Shown: piece after piece, positions 1 to 11,011 of the stretch
Layout of the letters: every line of letters starts with the position of its first letter
Position numbering within the stretch: position 1 is the stretch's first letter
Assembly (NCBI GenBank): GCA_036250225.1
Contig: JAPZLL010000046.1
Span: 124,001 to 188,000, forward strand
DNA: 64,000 nt
Direction: 5' to 3'
Origin: Cercophora sp. LCS_1
Lineage: Eukaryota; Ascomycota; Sordariomycetes; Sordariales; Lasiosphaeriaceae
Notes under the pieces: model-generated
What the model saw: only the letters and a program-made list of their open reading frames with translations
What the model was told of the DNA's origin: nothing
Databases searched by the model: none
Program-made: the position numbers and the translations under genes

Positions 1-3000
1 CAACATACTCCAGCAAATTCCGCCATCGCTGAGTTGGAGGAGGACGGTTGGTTCTCTCGCTCCTCCAATCGACGTCATAGTTCAGACTACCATCTGCATA
101 CATGCAAAGCTGGTGTAGCGGGGTACGGCAGTTGTGGTTTCGCTGCAAGATATCGATCCCGAGCCCGACGAGAGCACGAACGCATTCCGGGTGGTCGCCG
201 CTCTGCCACATTATGCCATAGCCCCGGGACGCCAATCGGGGAAGCCAAACATGCCAAAGACTGTTGCCGTCATTATCAGTTCTCTTCGGATCCAGGCCGT
301 GTTTCGTAAAGTTGGTAAAGTCCATACTAGAGTTGGAACTGTTCTTTTGGTAGAACAAGGACTGGCCCTTGAAATCGACGGTGTCAAGCTTGGCTCCTAA
401 CTCGAGCATCGCATCCCATATACGGTCAAGGCCCGATGACTTGCAAGTCGCCAGTTTGAAGAAAGGCGTCCGGCCCTGGTGATCCCGCGCCTCTAGGTCA
501 GCCCCGACCTCGGCAAGACAGCGAAGGATGACTTCGCCTGCGCCTCGGCTGACATTGCCCAGACCAACGAGAACATGAAGGGGCGTATCACCTGCACGGT
601 TCGGCACGCTCGGATCTGCTCCACAATCTCGGAGGCGTCGAATGAGATGTGGGATCCGTTCGAGAGCGGCCGTGTCGGTGTGCCAAAGCCTGACAACGAA
701 GTGGAATACACCATCGAGTTCCTTGTTGACGGCAAAAGCGCTGGCCCCAACTTCAAGCAACTGGAAAGCGATGGAAATCTTGTTGTGTTTTAACACATGC
801 AAAAGAGGGGTCAACCCCTCTTTCGTCTTTTGCTCCAGGTCCGTCTTCGCATCTGCCAAAAGTACTTGAAGAACGGCCTCGTTGTTGCAAGTGTGCAAAA
901 CTGTCTCGCCTTCCTTGTTGGTGCTGTTCAGGCTCGCCCCCGCATCCAGCAAAAGGCGTGCAGCCACAGGATCGGTAACGTAGTGCAGAAGGGAGTTGCC
1001 CCGGCTATCCAGTTTGCTGGCATCGGCGCCAGACCCGAGCAACAGCTCAAGGCATTCAATGGTCTGCTCTACAGAAGAACCCTCGCGGCTATGATGGGAG
1101 TCCGCTTGCATCAATGCTTGTAATGGGCTGTCTTTCATATTTCTCATGTTTCCTTCCCAGCCGCTGTCGGGTTTGGCAGAGCTGCACGCATTCGGATTGG
1201 CTCCGGCTTGCAGAAGGAGTTGGATAACTCTGGGATTCCTCTGTGCGCATGCGGTAACCAAGACGGTGGTACCGCTCAAGCTGAGCCGAGAATTCACATC
1301 CACGAGCGGATGTTGGAGCGCGAACTCCACAATCTCCGGGCGCCTCCACGTGACGGCTTCCTGCAGTAGCTTGTTTGCGTCTTCTGTGGTCTTGACGTAT
1401 GGCATGAAAACAGCCAACACATCCATGTGTCCGTTTCGGCAAGCTGCTGATACCGCGCTTTCCTGCCAGGGGTGTCTCATTGCGTCCACGCATCCGTTGT
1501 CGATCGAAACCTCTCGCAAGGGGTCATCGCCAGCTTCGACCAATATCTTGGCAGCCCCAGCTCGGTTGTTGCTGGCAGCTAGCAACAAGGGAGTATAGCC
1601 ACGCTTTACGGTGACGATCTTGTCAGCTCCGGCTTTCAAAAGTAGAGCCACGATCTCCTCATAGCCCTCTCTTGCAGCAACACACAAGGGAGAGCCTGTC
1701 CCGACGTTGTTTATGTTGAGCTGGCCTTCTGTCTCTGGACTACCGAGCAGGACCCTGACGTACTCGATCAATCCGAGTTTGACTGCAGTCATCAACGGAG
1801 TGAAGCATTCCTGACTGAAGCTGCCGCTGTCGCCAACCCCGGAAGCAAGTAGCGTCCATTTCCGCAAGTTCTGAGCTTCAAACAGCCTGTCGATCATGTT
1901 GTTCACTCGTGAAGGCGAGTGACCAGTGGCAGCTGACTTGCGCGCATGGACGTGCCAGTTGTTGGCAGCGTATTCAAGGAACGGGAAGGCGAGGTAAACC
2001 GATGTTTTGCCATCAACACGAGCTGAGAGCGCTAGAGACTCGGAACCCCCCTCAACTGAAACTCGTGGAGGTAGATGTTGATATTGATTCTTCGGCTCAT
2101 TGACCTGGATTTTATCCAATGTGTCTGACAAAAGATATGACAGGCAAAGCAAGGAAAGCCGTTCGTGTGTTGGGCCGGTTTCTAAGATAGGGTAAGAACT
2201 TGGTGTAAACTGCCGGGTCGAGCCCCTGAGGAACTCGGTCAAGCTGTGGTGGACGACCGATACTGTTTCGTCTGGGAGAATCTCAAGTAGAGAGCCGCAC
2301 ACTTTGCGAACAAGATCTTTTGCCGCTTTCAGGTCACGAGCGCCGGATTCATGCTGTGTGGCATCGATGAAATCAGCAACTTCGAGCAGTCGAAGGGGGC
2401 GACTGGCGTGCGTGACTGCTTGGAGAACAAGCAACTGGATGTCGGGTGAGATGCTGTTGCGACCAGCTTCCTGCTGGAGAAGATCGCCATACATGACATT
2501 GAGATCCTGTGGAAGTCGCTCAAAAATACTGGCAACGTCAGCTCCTGGCCGGAGGAAGGCTTCCATGGCCAATTTCGCGTACAGAAAGAGGCCGTTGGCT
2601 CTCCCGGGAACTGCTGCTCTGATCTTGGCTTGCATTGGAGCGGGAATCCCTGAGCGACTGAGGCTATGTTGCACATAGGTGGCAATGTCAGCGTCAACTT
2701 GTCGCTCCTCGAGTCGAATATGAAGTGCTCTCGCTGTTCTCAGTGACCTTTCGAGGTAGGAGACCGGACGGCTTGTGGCGACCAGTTTGACCTTGGACGG
2801 TTGCCATTCTGCTAGCTCCGCCAGAGAGTGCAAGAACGGTTCGAGATCCTTCGTTTGGTCCATTTCATCCAAGGCATCGACCACGCAGTACACTTTGGGG
2901 AGGTAGATGGTGGCTTGGCGGATGTGGCGCCAGAGGTCGGCGCTCGATAGACTCTCTCGGTCCCGTTTCTCGTCGATATATTCCTTCAGAGCGACTTGTA

Positions 3001-3451
3001 ACGGCGGGCTGAAGAGAAGTAACTGGTCAAGCCAATCCCGCAAAGCTGCCACGGGGCTGTGGTTTGCATCGATGATCTGTCGGAAAAAGAAGTACAGCAC
3101 TGGATGCCCTTCCTGTCGCAGTCGATCGACAATCGAGGCGGCAAAGACTGACTTCCCGGACCCAGGGATGCCTCGAATCCATAACAGTCCCTTGTCCTTG
3201 CTCGAGTGCCACTGACGGTATGCATCGGACGCGAAGAGCCATCCTCCAGTGCCTGCGAGATGCGATGCCTGGTGCCTTTTGAACTCGCCGCCCTCATGGT
3301 CGTAATTTGTTGGCTTGAGCCATGCGCGTATCTTAGCGAGCTCTTCTTCGGGGAGGGGAAGTATGTTTTCGCCGTTGAAGTCGCTAACGTCGTCGCGACC
3401 GAGGATCACGGCGTCTCGATCCCAACCGTCATTCTGATCGGCGGGGGCCAT
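1..3451 (-). CDS. NACHT-ankyrin NLR-like protein (3' end beyond window)
   Basis: One uninterrupted frame runs from an ATG at 3451 through the left edge, so the C-terminus is missing and at least 1,150 residues are visible. The N-terminal stretch DVSDFNGENILP and then IRAWLKPTNY is the usual lead-in to fungal NACHT NTPases. It is followed by a Walker A motif GIPGSGKS (near 3150) and a Walker B motif VYCVVDALDEMD (near 2880). From about 1830 down to 1 there are a dozen or more ankyrin-like repeats, with motifs such as GYTPLLLAASNN, LLLQAGANPN and GDTPLHVLV. This is the NLR-like architecture linked in fungi to non-self recognition: the NACHT should oligomerise with nucleotide and the repeats should bind a ligand. 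The frame stays open upstream to another ATG at 3754, which would add 101 residues with no recognisable domain. I prefer 3451 because relatives start shortly before the conserved lead-in. No intron was needed. Confidence 0.85.
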   Translation of the reverse strand, partial: MAPADQNDGWDRDAVILGRDDVSDFNGENILPLPEEELAKIRAWLKPTNYDHEGGEFKRHQASHLAGTGGWLFASDAYRQWHSSKDKGLLWIRGIPGSGKSVFAASIVDRLRQEGHPVLYFFFRQIIDANHSPVAALRDWLDQLLLFSPPLQVALKEYIDEKRDRESLSSADLWRHIRQATIYLPKVYCVVDALDEMDQTKDLEPFLHSLAELAEWQPSKVKLVATSRPVSYLERSLRTARALHIRLEERQVDADIATYVQHSLSRSGIPAPMQAKIRAAVPGRANGLFLYAKLAMEAFLRPGADVASIFERLPQDLNVMYGDLLQQEAGRNSISPDIQLLVLQAVTHASRPLRLLEVADFIDATQHESGARDLKAAKDLVRKVCGSLLEILPDETVSVVHHSLTEFLRGSTRQFTPSSYPILETGPTHERLSLLCLSYLLSDTLDKIQVNEPKNQYQHLPPRVSVEGGSESLALSARVDGKTSVYLAFPFLEYAANNWHVHARKSAATGHSPSRVNNMIDRLFEAQNLRKWTLLASGVGDSGSFSQECFTPLMTAVKLGLIEYVRVLLGSPETEGQLNINNVGTGSPLCVAAREGYEEIVALLLKAGADKIVTVKRGYTPLLLAASNNRAGAAKILVEAGDDPLREVSIDNGCVDAMRHPWQESAVSAACRNGHMDVLAVFMPYVKTTEDANKLLQEAVTWRRPEIVEFALQHPLVDVNSRLSLSGTTVLVTACAQRNPRVIQLLLQAGANPNACSSAKPDSGWEGNMRNMKDSPLQALMQADSHHSREGSSVEQTIECLELLLGSGADASKLDSRGNSLLHYVTDPVAARLLLDAGASLNSTNKEGETVLHTCNNEAVLQVLLADAKTDLEQKTKEGLTPLLHVLKHNKISIAFQLLEVGASAFAVNKELDGVFHFVVRLWHTDTAALERIPHLIRRLRDCGADPSVPNRAGDTPLHVLVGLGNVSRGAGEVILRCLAEVGADLEARDHQGRTPFFKLATCKSSGLDRIWDAMLELGAKLDTVDFKGQSLFYQKNSSNSSMDFTNFTKHGLDPKRTDNDGNSLWHVWLPRLASRGYGIMWQSGDHPECVRALVGLGIDILQRNHNCRTPLHQLCMYADGSLNYDVDWRSERTNRPPPTQRWRNLLEYV

Positions 3452-4208
3452 CCTGACGTGCTGCCGGTTGCTCACTGGGTAAGCACCAGTCGGATGAAAG
3501 TACAATCGGGGGAAGACCGACCGCTTGCCTGCATATTTATTGTCGTGGCCGGGCGGCAGACGTGGTTTGCAAGCTGCGCCACCCTCGACCTTGGCAATGT
3601 TGGTCGAGTTAGATCTGATCCTTCGACCCGCCCCATCCAATGTCGTGTCCACGATATTCCGGGCGGCTCCTTGCTTCGAACACAGTGTGGATTCGGTTCC
3701 CCACAATAGGTGTCGGTGAGTCACGGGAGCTCGTGTCAAATTAGGCAATGACATGGAGTAGTGTCTCCTTCCGACTTGGGCTCAAATCTGCCATTCCAAT
3801 CTCAATTCCCGATTGCCAATCGCATCCTTTGATAAGAAAAGAACAATGACAACAATCTTTGGCGTCGATCAGTCCCAGTCATGGAGACAATGAGTATCAC
3901 CATTGTCTGACTCCGTGTTGGGGGAAGGAGCCCGGGATAAACAGGGGACCCAACGATAGGGCCCTGTGTCTGTGGATTGGACCTTTCTTCTTGTTCATGT
4001 TCCGGGAGTGGGTTGTTTGCATCAAAGATGCTCCTGTGAAGCAGGTCTGGGCAGCATGCAGCACGTGACGCGGCCTCTGGCCCAAGCCTCCCAAGCCTCC
4101 CAAGGCTTTCGCGGGAATATTGGACGGCGCAACATCGGCTGCCTAGGTCGCTCTTGCGACTCATCTCGTCCTCACGCAAGAAAGATCCGTCGTGTCGGGG
4201 GAAGCAGA
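3452..4208. other. divergent intergenic region
   Basis: Promoter region between the leftward NACHT gene and the rightward HET gene. The 3452-3754 part may instead encode an N-terminal extension of the NACHT protein. No other convincing gene or RNA was seen. Confidence 0.5.
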
Positions 4209-6518
4209 ATGGCATTCATCGGCGATTACCGCCCCGGTAAACCGAACAACTCCACCCCGCGAATCCATCATGACAACCTCCTCGATGACCCCGCATATCG
4301 GACCAAAGTCGGCTTCGATCTGGTCAGCGCGCACATGCGCAGGCTACCGGAAATTCCGGCAGATGGCGTCTCCGTATGTGCCGCCTGCAGTGCTATCAAG
4401 CTCGACGACATCGACACCGAAGAGGGCTATCGTCATTCCGAGTCGTATCACGCGCTGAGCGCCTCTTCTATGCGGGGCTGTCCGCTATGCCTTATGTTCT
4501 TCCAAATTTTGCATTCGCATTCTGGCATCGGCGATCCGAACCAAGCTCTGGTGATTCTGAACCCGCACATCACAGGCAGGCCCATTCATTTGCGCGCGAT
4601 CAGGGACGACCAGTCTGGGAAGATACGAACGATAAATGTCAGGATTGAGAGCTGGCCACTGTCATCAAAGCAAGCTGGGCTGCGTATTTTTGCTTTGCCA
4701 GGTGAGTCGTTTGCCCGAGACATCTTGGGGACCGTTTGCTAAGGTTCCTGTTCGCTAGGAACCGCTGCTGCGAGACGTGGCTTCCAGCTTGGTGTTCCAT
4801 TCGGGGAGTCAGAAAAGTGGGCGGCTATGAAAGCGTGGTTGGCCAGGGAGACAGCGGGACCCAATTTCCGCGGAACGCGTCAGCTACCAACGAGACTCAT
4901 TGATGTTGGTAAGGCAGCCGATAACTGCAACCTGGGAGTGAGATTGGTGGAAACATCGTCGCTCCCACTTCGCTCTGATTTGGACTATGCCGCCCTCAGC
5001 TACAGATGGGGGGCTACGAACACTGTCACAACGATTCAGTCTAACCTCAAGGCACACGTTGATGGAATCATACTGGAGCAACTCCCAAGAACGATACGTG
5101 ATGCCGTTCACGCAACCAGGCGCTTAGGTCTAAAGTACCTGTGGGTCGACTGTCTCTGCATCGTGCAGGACGACAGAGACGACTGGGCCAGAGAGGCCGC
5201 GAGGATGGGTGATGTGTACATGAACGCGCATTGCACCTTGGCCACCCACTCCGCGCAACATGCCGACGATGGCTTTCTGGAAGAGTCCATGGGGAGGGAG
5301 AAGGTGGTGGCGGCTGGAGGCCACCCTGGAAGCGAACCCTTCGGAGATGAGCTTGCTGCATACAACACATTTGCCCAACTTGACCCAGAGAAAATCGCTA
5401 CGGAAGTAACAAGCAACATGTCGACGTCGGAGACACTCTTCTTCTCGAAGGGCTCATACGCCAGACACCACCTTGACAGGAGTGAGTTGAGCTCCCGCGG
5501 TTGGGTCCTGCAAGAACGCGTCCTCTCGCCCCGAGTCATCCATTTCGGCCCTAGGGGCTCGATTTACTTCGAGACGAGGGCAGGCGTCGAGCATATCGAG
5601 ACGGGTGTGGAGGCGAACTACCACCCTTTTCCTGGGCTGACACGCGCGCTGGAAAAGCTTGACTTGGAGCACTTGGGTGCGACGGTGAATTCAGAAACAG
5701 CCGAGCTCGCGTACAACGGTTGGTATGAGGTTCTTATGCGATATTCCGCGTGCTCCCTGTCAAAGGCTCAGGACAGGCTTATAGCCGTATCTGGTGTTGC
5801 CCAGAAGATGGAGAAACTTACAGGAGATACATTTGTCGACGGGCTTTGGATGAAGACGTTTCACTTTTGCCTGCTCTGGTTGAGTCAAGACGGGGCACTA
5901 ATGCCAAACGTCTTCATTCAAGCGCCAACCTGGTCGTGGACATCCGTGGAGGGCAAGGTTCAGCACCCCCATGGGACGCTCATGCTCTCAATCGCCTCGA
6001 TCCTCCCTGAGCTGCAGCTTGCCGGTATCAAGAAACAGTCTCCACCCGACAAGAATGTGTCGAGGCGAGGTTCGGTCCTGCAGCTGGACAATGTGGTCAA
6101 GATCAACACACATCTGCGTTTCCTGGAGGGACGAATAGGGTTGCCATGGTGGGACAATACCGTATGCTTCTCCTCCTCAAATTGAAGACTACGGCTGACA
6201 CATGCACAGGTTCTTCATATTGGCCTTGAGCACGAAACTCGGTATTGGGACGTCTACGCTGATGATGGGCGACATCTCGGTTGGGCTTCCCTGGATTTCG
6301 AGAGGAGAGCCGCACTTGATGGTCTGGCAGAGGCCATAACCTGCATCAAGGTTGCCTCGAACAACGATGATAGGCCCGAAAACGGTTGGGATAGGGGATA
6401 CATGGTACTGTTTATTGCGTATTCTGCTGATCTATGCGCTTGGCGGCGGGTGGGGATGGGACAGATCTTAGACCGAAAACGCTTCGACATGGACCCTGTG
6501 GGCATCCTGCTAGCTTGA
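4209..6518 (+). CDS. HET-domain protein (heterokaryon incompatibility type)
   Basis: Spliced as 4209-4701, 4759-6161 and 6210-6518, giving 734 residues. Intron 1 (57 bp, GTGAGT...CTAG) and intron 2 (48 bp, GTATGC...ACAG) both restore a single frame. The N-terminal part has paired cysteines (CAAC, CPLCLMFF) that often precede HET domains. The HET core starts near residue 241 with YAALSYRWG. It continues through LPRTIRDAV, a degenerate YLWVDCLCIVQDD block and MGDVYMNAHCTLATHSA, and ends around RGWVLQERVLSPR. The C-terminal exon reads GWASLDFERR and ends in a short Arg-rich segment. HET proteins trigger cell death on fusion of incompatible hyphae; which partner this one senses cannot be told. 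An in-frame ATG at 3966 is an alternative start, but the segment before 4209 is low in family-like sequence. Confidence 0.85.
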
Positions 6519-7553
6519 CCGATCTAACTGGAGACGCGCATCCAGCAGAATCATCGAGGGGTCAAAGGTCAAAGCAAAAACCTTTAATCGTTATTAAGAG
6601 GCCTTGTATGCCGTTTTGCAGGCTTCGAGCCTTTCGTCCAGGCATTTTGCACGAGACAACTGGGTCAAACCGGTTCAAGCACCAGCAACAGCATTGTATG
6701 GCTAGTTTTATTTCTATCATTGAGTTGCCCGGCATGTTTCCATCCCCTCCTCAAACCCTTCGATTTCAGGACATACCTTGGTCATCGACGTCGTGGCGAA
6801 TGAGAATGCATGTCGCCCTCTGAATGCGGTTCGGTCGTCCCGGCAGCCTGGGTAGCCGGCGAGTTGGTTGAGGAAAGCCAAGCCCAGATAACCTGGCGCG
6901 GCCCTCCCATTCAGCTCCACAACACCGCTGAGGTAGGGTCATACTTGCGCAACAAAGTCACCTGGGATGAGTGGTGCTCCGGGATGGATGGATTTGGTGC
7001 GCTGGTCATGTTGGCCTCTGCTATGATGGGAATGGAGACATCGGTTGAGTGATTGCGTACCTAGTGGGGATCAGTATCAACTGACTCCTAATTATAAATT
7101 AGGGTACCTAGTTGTTGCCACAACTCCACATCCAGTCATATAATGCGCAGTTCCATTGGAAAAAAAACTGAACCTTTCCTTCTCCAGCAGTTGACCTCCT
7201 TCACGTAGGCCGTGCGTTCCCACAACAGCCGTTCCACATGTACTCGACTCGCTACCCAAGAGAATGCTCGGCCCGCGCGGATTACCGCCGTCCACCTCGA
7301 GGATGACTGTGGCTGTACGGGTAGTTGGAGAGAGTCGAGCCGTTGCCGACGAATGCTTCTATAAACCTGCAAGAGGCCGCCCTGCCGTTTCCCGTTCGCA
7401 TTGGGAACCTTGAGATTTCGCACAGGGCAGCTGTCGTTGTCTCAGTGTTTGACGAGGAGGTGACGGTGGTAATGGCGGCCGCGGTTGTCGTGATGGAAGC
7501 CGTGCTCATTCCGCTATTAGAACTGGGGCTTACCTGGAACAATGTTCCAAACG
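6519..7553. other. intergenic region, tail-to-tail HET genes
   Basis: Between the 3' ends of two convergent HET genes. Short open frames occur on both strands, including a Ser/Thr-rich minus-strand frame around 7380-7560, but none shows a recognisable domain. I see no supported gene here. Confidence 0.5.
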
Positions 7554-10069
7554 TCACGCCAACCTTAGGACTTGTTTTTCTGTGGCAAGGAAAGGGGCAG
7601 GGTCCGGTGCGTCTACCATGCTCAAGCGCTCCCACGCGCCAGATACGCGTTTCGACTGACCCAGAAACAGGACGGTAGATCGCAGACTCTGCCTGGTTAC
7701 CAAGAGACAGAGACAGTTGCTGATCCACGAGGTTCTTTCGCCATCATGGGATCGATGGACGGTCGAGAAGGTTTGGCCGTGAACAAGTCCGGTCCAAGGC
7801 TTCAGGTGGACATCTGCGATGATGGGTATTGGACCCGTCGGGCTGAGCCCGACAATACTGTACGTGTAAACCAGGCGCTTCTCGCCACCAGGACCCTCGT
7901 CGCTTTCCTCTTTTACCTCGCAGTGCATCTCACAGGTAAGGACGTGGCTTTCGACAGTGAGGACGGCCAGCTCGCGATTAAAGTCCTTCACCTGCAACTC
8001 GTGGATGATGGGATCAGTTTGCGTTCCGAGGTACCCTTTGCCGGAGGAGTACGATACTGGTCCGACAACGCTAAACCAGCTCCACGTCGGCGCGTAGAAG
8101 TCGTAGTACATTTTGCAGGGCACCTTCTTCCCTGCCTTGTCCTTGGCATCGCCTTGCCAGCATAGGCTCTCGAGCATGGAATCCTGCCACAATCCCCAGA
8201 TCCACCTCCGGCCCGTGATACGACCGAGGCGCTCCATGACAGCATCCATCGCCGGTCGCCGGTCGTTTTCGTTGGTGATGTCGCGCTTGGTGAACTCCTC
8301 GACGAGATCCAGCCACGACCGGAACGTGATATCCTCGAGTTGCGCGCTCCACGAGTGGCCGGCGACCCCGGGCCCGAATCCTTCCCAGATCGCGTGGGTG
8401 CGGCATTCGAATTTGAGCGCCGAGGGAGCGAAGAAGAGGGTGCGTGCCGAGAGCATGCGCTCCTGCCAGGTCCAGGCTCGGGTCGAGATCCGGCCGTAGT
8501 CGCCGCCTTTGGACTCGGACCCCAGTCGGTGAGAGCGATGGCGAATCGAGAATCGAAGCGTGCCCATACCGTTGGCACTGATTTGGAGGCTCATGGGCTC
8601 CCATTTGGGGTCGCGTTGGGCAAGGATGCGGTCATTCTCGGTTGTTGCCGAGGCAGAAGCGATGGTCAGGATAGCGTTGCCGTAGATGTCGCCCATCTTG
8701 GGCGCCTGCCGTAGAAAGTCGCCGCGGACGCCTTGGATGATGCAGAGACGGTCGATCCAGAGGTACTGGAAGCCGAGGGTGCGGCAGACGGTGACGACGT
8801 CTTGAAAGAGTGGTGGAAGGTCCTCGTAGTTGATACCGGCCTTGCGGGCAGCCAGGGTTTCTTGGCTGGTGAGGAACGTCGTGGGCGACACCGGACCCCA
8901 GCAATAACTCAACGCAACATAAGGGGCTAGGATGCTTCCTTGAGGCTCGATCAGCTGGATCCCGCTCGGCGAGTGCGGGGATTTGAGCCAGATGACTCGG
9001 TCGGGGAGGGGCGTGAGGGATGGGCTGTGCGAGCACTGGTGGTTATACAAGCAATTTTCGATCTGTTCCCTGATGAAGACGAAGGAATCGTGGGATCCGG
9101 CATGTGAAGAGTTGTCAGAGGCAACACCGACATGTTTGATCAACTCCCCTAAAGCAACATCTTTGTAGGAAGGAGAGAGGTGCTTGTTAATAGCGTCCTC
9201 ATGAAGCAATGCGACGGTTATTACTCACCACCAACAGTAGCTTCCTCTTGGACAACGCTAGGGCGATATATTTCGACCTCGACTGAGTCCGTTCCCCACT
9301 CCTCATCCTTGGTCGATACGATGATGTCGAAGACCAGTGACTGCCCTTCGGGCAACACCATTCCTAGCCCGAGCGCCTCCTCGGGCCCCATGCTCACACT
9401 CGCGGTCGCCCCGATCTCAATGCGGACCACCAGAGGAAGATCAGGCGCCCAGAACAGATGAATAAAGGCTTTCTTTTGCTCCCACCCGGGCGCGAGACCA
9501 CTCAGTGCCGTGGCTACCATGTTGCAAGTGAGGCACCCACCCTGACTCGATTCCACCAAGTCAGTGCCCTTGTCGATTCGGATATGCACCGCGGGCGCAT
9601 CAGCCGGGATCTTGAACTCAAGTCTCGCCCAAGACTGCCCGCGTTTCTCCAGATTGCGTTCGGGTGGGACTCGGAAGGGGTCCAGGTTGAAGCACACGGG
9701 GCACAGCGAGGGTGACATGAACTGGACGAATTCCCCTGGATTGGCCTCGGCGAATTTGGATGCTGGCTGTTGCAGGACGGGAAGCAGAGTGTCCATGCCG
9801 GAGACGTTGAGCGAGTCGGAGCAGAGGATTCGGAGGGATTGGGTGGCGTGCCGTTCGGAAGTTGTTGCTTGGGGTGGCTCTTCGTCCTGAGAGGCCTCAT
9901 TTTGTGATTCAAATTGGTGTTGAGGTATTTCGGGAGGTTGTGGGTGTTGCGGGGGAGGTTTGGCCTGGGGTGGTGAGGGTTGAGAAGCGGGCTGGGAAGG
10001 CTGTTGCTGTTGGGACTCCTCTCCGCGTTTGCCTCCCTTTCGTCCAATCTTTTGAAACAACTTCTTCAT
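7554..10069 (-). CDS. HET-domain protein with Pro/Gln-rich N-terminus
   Basis: Two exons, 10069-9229 and 9160-7554, encode 815 residues. The 68-bp intron (9161-9228) has a GTGAGT donor, a TTAAC branch-like site and an ACAAAG acceptor, and joins Val-Gly to Asp in frame. The N-terminus is basic (MKKLFQKIGRKGGKRG) and then rich in Gln, Pro and Ser to about residue 75. A CPVCFNLDPF and CLTCNMV cysteine pair lies in the middle of exon 1. The HET domain begins near residue 360 with YVALSYCWG. It continues with LPPLFQDVVTV, YLWIDRLCIIQG, KMGDIYGNAILTIASASA and RAWTWQERMLSARTL. The C-terminus has the family's CLCLL and SKRVSGAWERL motifs. The usual Ser of IDSLCIIQ is Arg here. Likely an allorecognition effector, judging from family only. 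Confidence 0.87.
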
Positions 10070-11011
10070 TTTGGCGACTCAATCGATTTCTTGGGGCAAG
10101 CTAGCGGTCATCCCAGTTGGAAGGAATTGTGAACGAGAGTCTGGATTTTTGAGGTAATTATGAACAGCTGTGAAAGGTGGAATGTTACCCCGCCTTATTT
10201 TACTTTTATTTCGATAAACATGTGACCTGCCCTTCTGGCATGCAGCTATAAAAGTGACCAATCAATCCTTTCACCTGGCTTCGAAACGACCAGGGCCCGC
10301 CGAGCTTAGTGGAAACTAGCTCCTCTGCTGGATCAAGACCTTGGACAACGAGGGCAAGAACCGCCAATCTTTAATCCAGGACTTCGATTGCTTGTTTCTA
10401 TGGTCATTCCACAGATGTCGACAAGTACGAGAATCTGCAACCCTTATCCGAGACCTATTATCGGCCGTGAGCCCGAAGATACTGTTGTTAATGAGATATA
10501 CACGGTTGCATCGGTCTGAACTATCTTTGCGTACGATCCTTTCGCAATCTGGAGATGGCGATGCTGAATCTGACTGATGATGGTAGGGATACCCGTGTTT
10601 TGACTAGAGGAACTGAGTATCCTCTTATGTACATACCTAGGTATGCAGCAATGCCTGAGTGGAGTGTTACTCTGTCCCATCAAGCTCAAATGAAATTTTT
10701 GCCCAACCTCAAGTCCCATTTCCGACCGTATGTCTTCCACCCAAGCGCAACGGGACATAGTTACATCGGTATACCAAGTTTGATCTCAACTCCAGTAAAT
10801 GGTATATGCCTATGGAACCTCTTTTCGGCCGTTTGGGGTTCGTTCCTTTTCCTTTACATATCTCAATCTGTAACCTGGGCAATTACTAAGCTGTTCCTCA
10901 TTTTAGGTGCCTCCCATGCTTTGGGTTTCGCTCGCCAACAACTGAGGCTACCCGACCAGCGGAAGTCGGCGATTCGGTGGTCAATCCAATTGACAGTTTA
11001 TACGATCCAAG
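10070..11011. other. intergenic region
   Basis: Upstream region shared by the leftward HET gene and the rightward degraded HET gene. Open frames here (for example 10555-11028 plus) lack family resemblance. A frame at 10977-11333 contains LCPACRD, which could belong to the N-terminal end of the following HET gene in another frame. Confidence 0.4.
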
